A stretch of DNA of 60,122 nt from positions 1 to 60,122 of the forward strand of contig JAETSQ010000009.1 of the NCBI GenBank assembly GCA_021769525.1, given 5' to 3'. This DNA comes from Oscillospiraceae bacterium (lineage in GTDB: Bacteria; Bacillota; Clostridia; Oscillospirales; Ruminococcaceae). Within the stretch, counting starts at the first letter, position 1, and each line of letters starts with the position of its first letter. Below are positions 16,436-25,836 of this stretch, piece by piece. The notes under the pieces were generated by a model. The model saw nothing but the letters and a program-made list of their open reading frames with translations, was not told the DNA's origin and did not search any database. The position numbers were made by a program, and so were the translations under genes.

Positions 16436-17160
16436 AGCACTTCCCCCCTTTCCAGCACCGGCCCGTCCTTGCAGATGCGCTTGCTGCCGCTTTTCGTCTT
16501 CCGGCTGCACCCCATGCAGACCCCAAAGCCGCAGCCCATCCGCTCCTCAAAGCTCAGCTGGCCGCCGGTCTTTGCGGCGGCGTCCACCGCCCGCAGCATG
16601 GGCAGGGGGCCGCAGGCGTAGAGGTAGGTGTAGGAGAGTTCCGGCATCACGGCGGTGACAAAGCCCTTCCTTCCGGCGGAGCCGTCCTCGGTGGCGATGT
16701 GCACCTCTGCCCCCAGGGCGGCGAACTCCTTTTCCAGCAGGACATCCCCGGCGGTGCCAAAGCCCAGCAGGACCACCGGCTCCTTTCCCTCCCGCCGCAG
16801 CACCCGGCAGAGGCCGTAGAGGGGGGGCGTCCCCACCCCGCCTCCCACCAGAAGGGGCCGCTGGCCGCTTTTCCCGGTGTCGAAGCCGTTGCCCAATCCT
16901 GTAAGGGCGTCCACCTTGTCCCCCGCCTGCATGGCGGCCATGGCCTCGGTGCCGTGCCCCAGGACCTTGTAGAGGAGGGTCACGCTCCCCTCGTCCCAGT
17001 CGCAGACCGAGATGGGCCGCCGCAGGGTGAAGCCGGGGACCCGGAGGTTCAAAAACTGCCCCGGCGCGGTGATGGCGCCGGTATCCCCGGCAAGCACCAT
17101 CCGCCATACTTCCGCCGTCACCGGGACATTCTCCCGGATGGTGTAGAGCACCTGCTCCAT
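16417..17160 (-). CDS. pyrK: Dihydroorotate dehydrogenase electron-transfer subunit
   Basis: 247 aa from ATG 17160, preceded by GGGAGG. Ferredoxin-reductase-like protein with FAD and a 2Fe-2S cluster that links PyrD to NAD. FAD motif LRRPISVCDWDEG near residue 52; pyridine-nucleotide block LLVGGGVGTPPLY; C-terminal cluster cysteines in MGCGFGVCMGCSRKT and a final CKDGPVL. In relatives the first cysteines are spaced C-x4-C-x2-C as here. Operon member between carB and pyrD. Confidence 0.95.
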   Translation of the reverse strand: MEQVLYTIRENVPVTAEVWRMVLAGDTGAITAPGQFLNLRVPGFTLRRPISVCDWDEGSVTLLYKVLGHGTEAMAAMQAGDKVDALTGLGNGFDTGKSGQRPLLVGGGVGTPPLYGLCRVLRREGKEPVVLLGFGTAGDVLLEKEFAALGAEVHIATEDGSAGRKGFVTAVMPELSYTYLYACGPLPMLRAVDAAAKTGGQLSFEERMGCGFGVCMGCSRKTKSGSKRICKDGPVLERGEVLWEEQG

Positions 17161-17186
17161 ATGGTCAGCCTCCCTTCTTATCCGTC

Positions 17187-20100
17187 TTATCCGTCGATGG
17201 TGGAAATTTCCATGGTGATCTCCTCCAGCACATCCAGCAGCACCCGGACGGTATCCAGGGCGGTGAAGATGGTGACGCCGTTTTCCACCGCGCACCGGCG
17301 GATGAGGAGGCCGTCGCTTTCGGTGGCGCCGCCGGAGCTGTAGTCCCTGGTGTTGATGACGTAGTTCACATACCCCTGGCGGATAGACTGGAATATTTCT
17401 TCGCTCTGCTCGCTGATCTTCTTCTTCACCCTGGTGCGGATGCCGTTTTTCCGCAGGAAGGCGGCGGTGCCGCTGGTGGCCTCTATGTTGAAGCCCATGT
17501 TGTAGAACCGCCGGATGAGGGGCAGGGCCTCCTCCTTGTCCCGGTCGGCCACCGTCACAAACAGGGTGCCGTAGTTCACCACCTGCATCCCGCTGGCCTG
17601 GAGGGCCTTATAAAGGGCCCGGTTCAGCCGCCGGTCGTAGCCGATGGCCTCCCCGGTGGATTTCATCTCCGGGGAGAGGTAGGCGTCCATCCCCCGGAGC
17701 TTGCCGAAGGAAAAGGCCGGCACCTTTACATACCACTTGTCCTTATCCCCTGGGTAAAGCTCCGTCAGCCCCTGGTCCCGGAGGGATCCCCCCAGGATGA
17801 CGCGGGTGCCGATGTCGGCGAGGCTGTAGCCGGTGGCCTTGGAGAGGAAGGGGACGGTGCGGGAGGAGCGGGGATTCACCTCGATGATATAGACCCGGTC
17901 TTTTTTGTCCACGATGAACTGGATGTTGTAGAGCCCCCGGATGCCGATGCCCAGCCCCAGCCGCCGGGTGTAGTCCAGGATGGTATCCCGCACCGGCTGG
18001 GAGAGGGTGAAGGCGGGGTAGACGCTGATGGAATCCCCGGAGTGGATGCCGGTGCGCTCCACCAGCTCCATGATGCCGGGGACGAAGACGCTTTCCCCGT
18101 CGCAGACGGCGTCCACCTCCACCTCCCGGCCGATGATGTATTTATCCACCAGCACGGGGCGGTCCTCGTCCATCTCCACGGCGGTCTTAAGGTACTGGCG
18201 CAGCTGGCCTTCGTCCGCCACGATCTGCATGGCCCGGCCCCCCAGCACAAAGGAGGGGCGCACCAGGACGGGGTAGCCGATCTCCGCCGCGGCCTCCACC
18301 CCGTCCTCCACGCAGGTGACCGCTTTCCCCTGGGGCTGGGGGATGCCCAGGGAATCCAGCACCTTCTCGAAGGCGTCCCGGTTCTCGGCCCGCTCGATGG
18401 CGTCGCAGCCGGTGCCGATGAGGGGCACCCCCCGGCGGCGCAGGGGCTCCGCCAGGTTGATGGCGGTCTGTCCCCCCAGGGAGGTGATGACCCCCAGGGG
18501 CTTTTCCAGCCGGACGATGTTGCAGACGTCCTCCACCGTCAGCGGCTCGAAGTAGAGCTTATCGGAGCAGGTGTAGTCGGTGGAGACGGTCTCCGGGTTG
18601 TTGTTGATGATGATGGCTTCAAACCCCCGCTGGCGGATGGTCATGACGGCGTGGACGGTGGAGTAATCGAACTCCACCCCCTGGCCGATGCGGATGGGGC
18701 CGGAGCCCAGGACGATGATCTTTTTCTTCTCCGTCACCACCGATTCGTTCTCCCCGGCGTAGGTGGAGTAGAAGTAGGGGATGTAGGAATCGAACTCCGA
18801 GGCGCAGGTGTCGATCATCTTGTAATCCGGGAAGAGGCCCTCCCGCTCCCGCATGGCCCACACCTCATCCTCGGTGGTGTTCCAAAGACCGGCGACGGCC
18901 TTGTCGCAGAAGCCGTATTTTTTGGCCAGGGCCAGGGTCTCCGGGTCCAAGGGGGCGGCGGCCACCTCCCGCTCCAGCTCCACGATGTGCCGCAGCTTTT
19001 CGATGAACAGAAGGTCGATCTGGGTGAGGCGGCAGATGCTGTCCACATCCCCGTCCCGGCGCAGCAGCTCCCCGATGGCGTAGATGCGGTCGTCGGTCCC
19101 CTCCGCGATGTAGCGGTACAGCGCCTCCGTCTCCATGCTGTCGAACTTCTTCATGTGCAGGTGGCAGACGCCGATCTCCAGGGAGCGGATGCCCTTCAGG
19201 AGGCTCTCCTCGATGGTGCGCCCCACGCTCATCACCTCGCCGGTGGCCTTCATCTGGGTGGAAAGGCGGTTGCTGGCGTCGGCGAATTTATCAAAGGGGA
19301 AGCGGGGGAGCTTGGTGACCACGTAATCCAGGGCGGGCTCGAAGCTGGCGGGGGTGTTGGCGATCCTTATCTCGTCCAGGGTCATCCCCACGGCGATCTT
19401 GGCGGAGACCCTGGCGATGGGGTAGCCGCTGGCCTTGCTGGCCAGGGCGGAGGACCGGGAGACGCGGGGGTTCACCTCAATGACGTAGTACCGGAAGGAC
19501 TGGGGGTCCAGGGCGAACTGGACGTTGCAGCCCCCCTCGATCCGGAGGGCCCGGATGATGCGCAGGGCGCTGTCCCGCAGCAGGTGGTACTCCTTGTTGG
19601 TCAGCGTCTGGCTGGGGCAGACCACGATGGAATCCCCGGTGTGGATGCCCACGGGGTCCAGGTTCTCCATGTTGCAGATGGCGATGGCGGTGTCGTTTTT
19701 ATCCCGCATCACCTCGTACTCGATCTCCTTGTACCCCTTGATGCTCTTTTCCACCAGCACCTGGCGGACCGGGGAGAGCTTCAGGGCGTTCTTCACGATC
19801 TCCCGCAGCTCCTGGGGGTCGTCGGCAAAGCCGCCGCCGGTGCCCCCCAGGGTGAAGGCGGGGCGCAGCACCACCGGGTAGCCGATGCGCTCCGCGGCGG
19901 CCTCCGCCTCCGGGATGCTGGTGGCGATCTCCGAAGGACAGACCGGCTCCCCGATCTCTTCGCACAGCTCCTTAAAGAGCTCCCGGTCCTCCGCCCGCTC
20001 GATGCTGGCGGAGGAAGTGCCCAGCAGTTCCACCTGGCACTCCCGAAGCACCCCCTTCTTCTCCAGCTGCATGGCGAGGTTCAGGCCGGTCTGGCCGCCG

Positions 20101-20369
20101 ATGCCGGGGACGATGGCGTCGGGGCGTTCGTGGCGGATGATCTTGGCCACATACTCCAGGGTGAGGGGCTCCATATAGATGCGGTCGGCGATGGCCCGGT
20201 CGGTCATGATGGTGGCGGGGTTGGAGTTTGCCAGCACCACCTCGTAGCCCTCCTCCTTGAGGGCCAGGCAGGCCTGGGTGCCGGCGTAGTCGAACTCCGC
20301 CGCCTGGCCGATGACGATGGGGCCGCTGCCGATGACCATTACCTTATGGATGTCGGTGCGCTTAGGCAT
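17187..20369 (-). CDS. carB: Carbamoyl phosphate synthase large subunit
   Basis: 1060 aa, full length. Two homologous ATP-grasp halves make carboxyphosphate and then carbamoyl phosphate. First half starts at the N-terminus (VMVIGSGPIVIGQAAEFDYAG); second starts near residue 548 (IIVLGSGPIRIGQGVEFDYS). The C-terminal MGS-like domain holds allosteric sites (from about residue 930). The ATG overlaps the carA stop by 8 bases, matching the one-to-one complex with CarA. Confidence 0.97.
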   Translation of the reverse strand: MPKRTDIHKVMVIGSGPIVIGQAAEFDYAGTQACLALKEEGYEVVLANSNPATIMTDRAIADRIYMEPLTLEYVAKIIRHERPDAIVPGIGGQTGLNLAMQLEKKGVLRECQVELLGTSSASIERAEDRELFKELCEEIGEPVCPSEIATSIPEAEAAAERIGYPVVLRPAFTLGGTGGGFADDPQELREIVKNALKLSPVRQVLVEKSIKGYKEIEYEVMRDKNDTAIAICNMENLDPVGIHTGDSIVVCPSQTLTNKEYHLLRDSALRIIRALRIEGGCNVQFALDPQSFRYYVIEVNPRVSRSSALASKASGYPIARVSAKIAVGMTLDEIRIANTPASFEPALDYVVTKLPRFPFDKFADASNRLSTQMKATGEVMSVGRTIEESLLKGIRSLEIGVCHLHMKKFDSMETEALYRYIAEGTDDRIYAIGELLRRDGDVDSICRLTQIDLLFIEKLRHIVELEREVAAAPLDPETLALAKKYGFCDKAVAGLWNTTEDEVWAMREREGLFPDYKMIDTCASEFDSYIPYFYSTYAGENESVVTEKKKIIVLGSGPIRIGQGVEFDYSTVHAVMTIRQRGFEAIIINNNPETVSTDYTCSDKLYFEPLTVEDVCNIVRLEKPLGVITSLGGQTAINLAEPLRRRGVPLIGTGCDAIERAENRDAFEKVLDSLGIPQPQGKAVTCVEDGVEAAAEIGYPVLVRPSFVLGGRAMQIVADEGQLRQYLKTAVEMDEDRPVLVDKYIIGREVEVDAVCDGESVFVPGIMELVERTGIHSGDSISVYPAFTLSQPVRDTILDYTRRLGLGIGIRGLYNIQFIVDKKDRVYIIEVNPRSSRTVPFLSKATGYSLADIGTRVILGGSLRDQGLTELYPGDKDKWYVKVPAFSFGKLRGMDAYLSPEMKSTGEAIGYDRRLNRALYKALQASGMQVVNYGTLFVTVADRDKEEALPLIRRFYNMGFNIEATSGTAAFLRKNGIRTRVKKKISEQSEEIFQSIRQGYVNYVINTRDYSSGGATESDGLLIRRCAVENGVTIFTALDTVRVLLDVLEEITMEISTIDG

Positions 20370-21474
20370 AGGGATTCCCCCTCCTTTCCTTCCGTTCCGC
20401 CTCCATCAGGGCGGTGAACTGGTCGAAGAGATAGCCGCTGTCCTGGGGGCCGGGGGCGCTCTCCGGGTGGTACTGCACCGAGAAGACCTTGTCCCGCAGG
20501 CACCGCACCCCCTCCACCGTGTTGTCCAGGAGGTTCTGGTGGGTCAGCTCCAGCCCCGTCCCCCGCAGGGAGCGGGCATCCACGGCGTAGCTGTGGTTCT
20601 GGGAGGTGATCTCCACCCGGCCGGTGAGGAGGTTCTTCACCGGGTGGTTGCCCCCCCGGTGGCCGAACTTCAGCTTATAGGTGCGCCCGCCGTAGGCCAG
20701 GGAGATGATCTGGTGCCCCAGGCAGATGCCGAAGATGGGCAGCTGCCCCCGCAGCTCCCGCACCAGCCGGATGACCGGCTGGGCGTCCTCCGGGTCGCCG
20801 GGGCCGTTGGAGAGGAAGAGGCCGTCCGGCTTTGTCTCCAGCACCGCCTCCGCCCTGGCGTTCCAGGGCAGCACCGTCACGTTGCAGCCCCGCGCGTTGA
20901 GGGAGCGGACGATGTTCAGCTTCATGCCGCAGTCGATGGCGGCCACGGTGTAGAGATGGTCCGGCGTGCGGGAGAACCACCGCTTGCGGCAGCTGACCCG
21001 GCTCACGGCGTCCCGGCGGACCGGGGCGGTCTTGATCCGCTCCAGCCCCTCCTCCAGGGGGGTATCCACCCCGGTGATAAGCGCCCGGCGGCTCCCCAGG
21101 TCCCGGATGCTCCGGGTGAGCTTTCTGGTATCCACCCCCTGGATGCCGGGGATACCGTACTCCTCCAGAATTTCCGAAAGGGTCTTGGTGCAGCGGAAGT
21201 TGGAGGGCAGGTCGTTGTACTCGCTGACGATGAGGGCCCCGATGGTGGGCACCCGCGTTTCAAAGTCCTCATCGGTGATGCCGTAGTTGCCGATGAGGGG
21301 ATAGGTCATCACCACCGCCTGGTCGGTGTAGGAGGGGTCGGAGACGATCTCCTGGTACCCTACCATGGAGGTGTTGAAGACCACCTCGCAAACCGTGTCG
21401 CCCCCCGCCCCGAAGCCGCAGCCGGGGTACTGGCTGCCGTCCTCCAGGATGAGCTTCCGGTCATATCGTCTCAT
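20362..21474 (-). CDS. carA: Carbamoyl phosphate synthase small subunit
   Basis: 370 aa from ATG 21474, about nine bases after AGGGAGG; the start overlaps the end of pyrC. Glutaminase that hands ammonia to CarB. The N-terminal domain has FNTSMVGYQEIVSDPSY; the class I amidotransferase domain has the nucleophile in FGICLGHQI (cysteine near residue 243) and the HPES histidine-glutamate pair. Being in the pyr operon suggests the enzyme serves pyrimidine rather than arginine synthesis first. Confidence 0.96.
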   Translation of the reverse strand: MRRYDRKLILEDGSQYPGCGFGAGGDTVCEVVFNTSMVGYQEIVSDPSYTDQAVVMTYPLIGNYGITDEDFETRVPTIGALIVSEYNDLPSNFRCTKTLSEILEEYGIPGIQGVDTRKLTRSIRDLGSRRALITGVDTPLEEGLERIKTAPVRRDAVSRVSCRKRWFSRTPDHLYTVAAIDCGMKLNIVRSLNARGCNVTVLPWNARAEAVLETKPDGLFLSNGPGDPEDAQPVIRLVRELRGQLPIFGICLGHQIISLAYGGRTYKLKFGHRGGNHPVKNLLTGRVEITSQNHSYAVDARSLRGTGLELTHQNLLDNTVEGVRCLRDKVFSVQYHPESAPGPQDSGYLFDQFTALMEAERKERRGNPYA

Positions 21475-22669
21475 GGGCCATATCCTCCCTTGCAAAAGAT
21501 TTTCCGTTCCGGTGTGTCAGCACCCACCGGCCGTAGACCGTCTCCCCGGCGAAGGGGGTGCTGCGGCCCTTGGTGGCAAAGGCCTCCGGGTCGATCTCGT
21601 AGGGGGTCTCCACCTCAAAGACGGCGTAGCCGGGGTCATCGGGGATGGAAAACCGCCGCCGGGGAGCGTCGCTGAGGAGCCGGGAAAGGCGCTGCGCCGT
21701 CAGGATGCCGGGGCGGACCAAATGGGTGTACAGCACCGGGAAGGCGGTCTCCAGCCCCACCACCCCCATGAGGCTCTTTTCCAGCCCCCGGCTCTTTTCC
21801 TCCGCCGCGTGGGGGGCGTGGTCGGTGGCGATCATATCGATGGTGCCGTCCAGCAGCCCCTCCATCAGGGCCTCCCGATCCTCCCGGCTGCGGAGGGGCG
21901 GGTTCATCTTGAAGCGGCCGTCCTCCTGTAAGTCCTCGTCGCAGAGGACCAGGTAGTGGGGGGCGGTCTCACAGGTGACATCCACCCCGGCGGCCTTGGC
22001 CCGGCGGATGAGGTCCACGCTCTCCTTTGTGGAGACATGGCAGACGTGGTAGGGGCAGCCGGTCTCGGCGGCCAGGCGCAGGTCCCTTTCGATCTGGCGC
22101 CACTCGCTCTCGCCGGAGATGCCCCGGTGGCCGTGGGCGCGGGCATAGGCCCCGTCGTGGATGTACCCGCCCCGCAGGAGGCGGTTGTCCTCACAGTGGG
22201 CGGCGATGACCTTGCCCAGGCGTTTTGCCTCGGCCATGGCCCGGCGCATCATCTCCCCGTCCTGCACCCCCCGGCCATCGTCGGAGAAGGCGATGACCTC
22301 CAGGGCCAGCCCCGGCAGGTCCGCCAGCTCCTCCCCCCGCTCCCCCACGGTGATGGCCCCGTAGGGGTGCACCGGGATGGCGGCGTCCCGTCGGAGGGCC
22401 TCCATCTGGGGCCGGAGGTTCTCCGGGCGGTCCGGCACCGGGTCCAGGTTGGGCATGGTGCAGACGGCGGTATATCCCCCCCGGACTGCCGCCAGGGTGC
22501 CGCTGGCGATGGTCTCCTTATAAGAAAATCCCGGCTCTCTGAAATGTACGTGTACATCACAGAAACCGGGAAAAACGATATAAGGGCCAAAGAGAACGGG
22601 AACACTTCCGCCGCCGGAAAGAAACTGGCGGACGGCATCTTTACAGAGACAGAGCTGCCGGCTGTTCAA
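21461..22669 (-). CDS. pyrC: Dihydroorotase
   Basis: About 402 aa if the TTG at 22669 is used; it has AAAGGGGG seven bases upstream. An ATG at 22735 in the same frame lies almost on the predicted transcription start and would read through the hairpin, so it is less likely. Zinc amidohydrolase closing carbamoyl aspartate to dihydroorotate: metal motif DVHVHFREPG, histidines in AAHCEDN and CHVSTKES, and the metal aspartate in MIATDHAPH. First gene of the operon. Confidence 0.94.
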   Translation of the reverse strand: MNSRQLCLCKDAVRQFLSGGGSVPVLFGPYIVFPGFCDVHVHFREPGFSYKETIASGTLAAVRGGYTAVCTMPNLDPVPDRPENLRPQMEALRRDAAIPVHPYGAITVGERGEELADLPGLALEVIAFSDDGRGVQDGEMMRRAMAEAKRLGKVIAAHCEDNRLLRGGYIHDGAYARAHGHRGISGESEWRQIERDLRLAAETGCPYHVCHVSTKESVDLIRRAKAAGVDVTCETAPHYLVLCDEDLQEDGRFKMNPPLRSREDREALMEGLLDGTIDMIATDHAPHAAEEKSRGLEKSLMGVVGLETAFPVLYTHLVRPGILTAQRLSRLLSDAPRRRFSIPDDPGYAVFEVETPYEIDPEAFATKGRSTPFAGETVYGRWVLTHRNGKSFAREDMAHETI

Positions 22670-22698
22670 GGCGATTCCCCCTTTTTGCGCATTACCAT

Positions 22699-22729
22699 AA
22701 AAAAGGCCGTCTCCCGCAGGAGGACGTCC
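22699..22729 (-). promoter_or_regulatory. Putative attenuator hairpin in the pyr leader
   Basis: On the minus strand GGACGTCCTCC can pair with GGGAGACGGCC (nine of eleven positions) around a three-base loop, followed at once by six T residues. It lies between the promoter and the pyrC start. It looks like an intrinsic terminator, so the operon may be controlled by attenuation. No PyrR-binding consensus was recognised. Confidence 0.5.
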
Positions 22730-22742
22730 AAGCATTTTTATA

Positions 22743-22772
22743 AGTCTACCATGGAGCGCGGGGGCTTGTCAA
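22743..22772 (-). promoter_or_regulatory. pyr operon promoter
   Basis: Minus strand TTGACA (22772-22767), 18 bases, TAGACT (22748-22743); transcription would begin near 22736. Confidence 0.8.
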
Positions 22773-22887
22773 GGACAGGGGCCGCCGAAAATCCGGGGAC
22801 CGGGCCCGCTCTTTTTGGGCATCTCTTCCAGGGGGCGGCCTGGGATCCACACCGGACCCCAGGCCGCTTTGCGTCTTACGCCGTGGT

Positions 22888-24219
22888 TTACTTTTTGCCG
22901 TCGCCCCGCTCCCGCACCACCATGCGGATGGGGGTGCCGGTCATCTGGAACTGCTCCCGGATCTGGTTTTCCAGGTAGCGCAGGTAGGAGAAGTGGAACA
23001 GCTCCGCCTTGTTGCAGAAACAGACGAAGGTGGGGGGCCTCGTGGAGGCCTGGGTCATGTAGTAGATCTTCAGCCGCTTGCCCTTATCGGAGGGGGGCTG
23101 CACCCGCGCGGTGGCGTAGGCCAAAAGGTCGTTGAGCCGCCCGGTGGAGATGCGCATGGCGTTCTTTTCCGCCACCTGGGTGATGAGGCCGTAGAGCTTA
23201 TCCACCCGCTGTCCCGTCTTGGCGGAGATGAAGAGGAAGGGGACGTAGGACATGAAGGAGAAGCCCTCCTCCAGCCTTTTTTTCATCTCGTCCATGGTGG
23301 AGCCGGTCTTATTTTCCACCGCGTCCCACTTGTTGACGGCGATGATGCAGCCCTTCCCCTGCTCGTGGGCGTAGCCGGCGATCTTGCTGTCCTGCTCGGT
23401 AAAGCCCTCCGCCGCGTCGATGAGCACCACCGCCACATCGCACCGGTCCACCGCCATGTAGGAGCGCAGGACGCTGTACCGCTCGATGCTCTCCTCCACC
23501 TTGGATTTGCGGCGGATGCCGGCGGTATCGATGAAGAGGAACCTGCCGTACCGGTTTTCCACCGGGGTATCGGTGCAGTCCCTGGTGGTGCCGGCGATGT
23601 TCGATACGATGACCCGCTCCTCCCCGGCGATGTAGTTCACCAGGGAGGATTTGCCCACATTGGGCTTGCCGATCACCGCCACCTTGATGACCTCTTCCTC
23701 GTCCTCCTCCGCCGCTGCCCAGTCGATCTGGGCAAAGCAGGCGTCCAGCAGCTCCCCGGTGCCGTGTCCGTGGACCGAGGAAACGGCAATGGGGTCCCCC
23801 AGCCCCAGGTTGTAGAACTCGTAGAGCTCCGGGGGCGGAGCGCCTATCCGGTCGCACTTATTGACACAGAGGACCACCGGCTTGCCGCTTTTGCGGAGCA
23901 TGGCGGCCACGTCGCTGTCGTTGGCCGTCACCCCGGCGGTGAGGTCGGTGACCAGGACGATGACGTCGGCGGTCTGTATCGCCAGCTCGGCCTGGCTGCG
24001 CATTTTCTTTAGGAGCAGGTCATCGGTCTTGGGCTCGATGCCCCCGGTATCCACCAGGCGGAAGGTCTTCCCCAGCCACTCCCCCTCGGCGTAGATGCGG
24101 TCCCGTGTGACGCCGGGGGTGTCCTCCACGATGGAAAGGCGCCGGCCGATGAGCTTATTGAAGAGGGTGGATTTGCCCACATTGGGCCGCCCCACCACGG
24201 CGATGAGCGGTTTTGCCAT
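22888..24219 (-). CDS. der: Ribosome-assembly GTPase Der (EngA)
   Basis: 443 aa, ATG preceded by GGAGG. Tandem GTPase needed for 50S subunit assembly. First G domain: GRPNVGKST (near residue 10), DTPG, NKCD. Second: GKPNVGKSS (near 183), DTAG, NKWD. The C-terminal KH-like domain contains TRPPTFVCFCNKAELFHFSY. Length is normal. It lies 27 bases downstream of the DUF512 gene on the same strand. Confidence 0.97.
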   Translation of the reverse strand: MAKPLIAVVGRPNVGKSTLFNKLIGRRLSIVEDTPGVTRDRIYAEGEWLGKTFRLVDTGGIEPKTDDLLLKKMRSQAELAIQTADVIVLVTDLTAGVTANDSDVAAMLRKSGKPVVLCVNKCDRIGAPPPELYEFYNLGLGDPIAVSSVHGHGTGELLDACFAQIDWAAAEEDEEEVIKVAVIGKPNVGKSSLVNYIAGEERVIVSNIAGTTRDCTDTPVENRYGRFLFIDTAGIRRKSKVEESIERYSVLRSYMAVDRCDVAVVLIDAAEGFTEQDSKIAGYAHEQGKGCIIAVNKWDAVENKTGSTMDEMKKRLEEGFSFMSYVPFLFISAKTGQRVDKLYGLITQVAEKNAMRISTGRLNDLLAYATARVQPPSDKGKRLKIYYMTQASTRPPTFVCFCNKAELFHFSYLRYLENQIREQFQMTGTPIRMVVRERGDGKK

Positions 24220-24246
24220 TCGTTTTACCTCCTTGAGGGAATCGCC

Positions 24247-25548
24247 TTAAGCGCCAAGCATGGCGTCCAGGAGCTGGGCGCCGTCGTTGTCTACCACCCG
24301 CACCGGGACGCCGGTCTGCTCCTCCAGCCAGGGGACGGTGGTATCGTCCAGGAACTTATCGGTCTCGTGGCGGAGCATCACCGAGGGGATGAGCAGCTCC
24401 TCCCCCAGCTCCATCCCCGAAAGGCCGCGGGCGATGTCCCCGCCGCACAGCAGCCCCGCCACGTTCACCGCCCCGCCGAAGAGCCGGTTGGGGATGCCGT
24501 GGACGGTGACGGTCAGTCCGGGGTATCGTTCCTCCGCCAGGGCCGCCAGGGCGGAGAGCAGGGGGGCGGCGGCGGTGCCGGTGGCGACGGAGACCCGCCG
24601 GGAAAGGGGGCGTCCCTCCTCCTGCTCCAGGGCGTCCAGAAACTCCTGCCGCAGCAGGGCCCAGAGGCCCACCCCATCCTCCAGCTGGTCAAAATCCTCG
24701 TAGTACTCCGCCTCCGGGATAGGCAGCTCCGCCAGCAGGAAGAACTCGTCGGCGGGGTAAGCGACGCGGGAGCCGTGCTTTTGGAGCATCTCCTCTTGGA
24801 AGGCTCCGGCTATATCCAGCACCTGCCGGGCCTCCTCCCTGGTGTAGGGCCGCAGGGGGAAAAGCCCCTCCCGGTGCCCGGTGAGGCCCACCGGCACCAG
24901 GGCGATGCTCCCCAGCCCCGGCCGGTATTCCGCCAGGTCCCGGAGGCTCTTTTCCAGGGCGGGGCCGTCGTTGATGCCGGGGCAGAGGACCAGCTGGGTA
25001 TTCACCCGGATGCCTGCCTGGGTGAGCATGGGGATAAAGCGGAGGGAATCGGCGGCGCGGGGATTTTTCAGCATCTCCACCCGCAGCTGGGGGTCGGTGG
25101 TGTGCACCGAGATATTGATGGGGGAAAGGCGCATTTTTATAATGCGGCGGATGTCCTCCTCGGTGAGGTTGGTGAGGGTGACATAGCTGCCGAAGAGGAA
25201 GGACATCCGGCTGTCGTCGTCCTTGACGTAGAGGGAATCCCGCAGGCCCCTGGGGAGCTGGTCCACAAAGCAGAAGATGCACTTGTTGCGGCAGGTGTGC
25301 TGCCGGTCCATAAGGTAGGTCTCAAACTCCAGCCCCAGGTCGTCGTACTCCCCCTTGCGCACCGGCACGGAGAAGGGCTCCCCGTCCCGCCGGAGGGAAA
25401 GGGAAAGGCGGGTATCGGTCATATAAAAGCGGTAGTCCAGCACGTCCCGGATGGCCTCCCCGTTGATGGCTTCCAGGACATCTCCCGGCAGGATGCCCTT
25501 CTTGGCGGCGATGCTGCCGGGCTCCACCCCTGCAATGGTGACAGACAC
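24247..25548 (-). CDS. DUF512/PDZ radical-SAM-like iron-sulfur protein
   Basis: 433 aa from GTG 25548, seven bases after GGAGGAGG. N-terminal PDZ-like segment (VEPGSIAAKKGILPGDVLEAING) is followed by CRNKCIFCF near residue 85, the C-x3-C-x2-C of a radical SAM cluster, and then the DUF512 region. Members are near-universal in Clostridia next to der, but the reaction is unknown. Because of its neighbours a role in ribosome or RNA maturation is possible (inference). Confidence 0.9.
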   Translation of the reverse strand: MSVTIAGVEPGSIAAKKGILPGDVLEAINGEAIRDVLDYRFYMTDTRLSLSLRRDGEPFSVPVRKGEYDDLGLEFETYLMDRQHTCRNKCIFCFVDQLPRGLRDSLYVKDDDSRMSFLFGSYVTLTNLTEEDIRRIIKMRLSPINISVHTTDPQLRVEMLKNPRAADSLRFIPMLTQAGIRVNTQLVLCPGINDGPALEKSLRDLAEYRPGLGSIALVPVGLTGHREGLFPLRPYTREEARQVLDIAGAFQEEMLQKHGSRVAYPADEFFLLAELPIPEAEYYEDFDQLEDGVGLWALLRQEFLDALEQEEGRPLSRRVSVATGTAAAPLLSALAALAEERYPGLTVTVHGIPNRLFGGAVNVAGLLCGGDIARGLSGMELGEELLIPSVMLRHETDKFLDDTTVPWLEEQTGVPVRVVDNDGAQLLDAMLGA

Positions 25549-25608
25549 AGCCTCACCTCCTCCCACGAAAAAGGAGGGGGAACTGTCCCCCTCCTCTCTC
25601 GGTTGTCA

Positions 25609-25791
25609 TCAGTCCGCCATCGGGACGACTTCCCGGCCCTTGTAGTAGCCGCAGCTGCCGCACACCTGGTGGGGGAGCTTCAGCTCGCCGCACTGAGGGC
25701 ACTTGCAGAAGCCGGGGGCCGCCAGCTTCCAGACGTTGGAGCGGCGCTTATTCTTGCGGGCCTTGGAGCTTTTTCTCTTGGGTACTGCCAT
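25609..25791 (-). CDS. rpmF: 50S ribosomal protein L32
   Basis: 60 aa from ATG 25791, eight bases after GGAGG; a GTG three codons upstream overlaps the ribosome site. Basic N-terminus [18 protein letters not shown] and zinc-ribbon cysteines CPQCG ... CGSCGYY (four-cysteine form). It follows the yceD gene by 45 bases, the standard pairing in bacteria. Confidence 0.98.
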   Translation of the reverse strand: MAVPKRKSSKARKNKRRSNVWKLAAPGFCKCPQCGELKLPHQVCGSCGYYKGREVVPMAD

Positions 25792-25836
25792 CTTCAGCAC
25801 CTCCTTTTCTGGGATGGAACGGGGTCTGTAGACCCC

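Noticed and set aside
18042-20417. 791-codon open frame antisense to carB
   Set aside because: It is a shadow of the carB gene; GC-rich third positions produce long frames on the other strand. No start site or domain.
22833-22871. Hairpin GCGGCCTGG/CCAGGCCGC after der as a terminator
   Set aside because: Stem is good, but neither strand has a T-run next to it; kept only as a possible structure.
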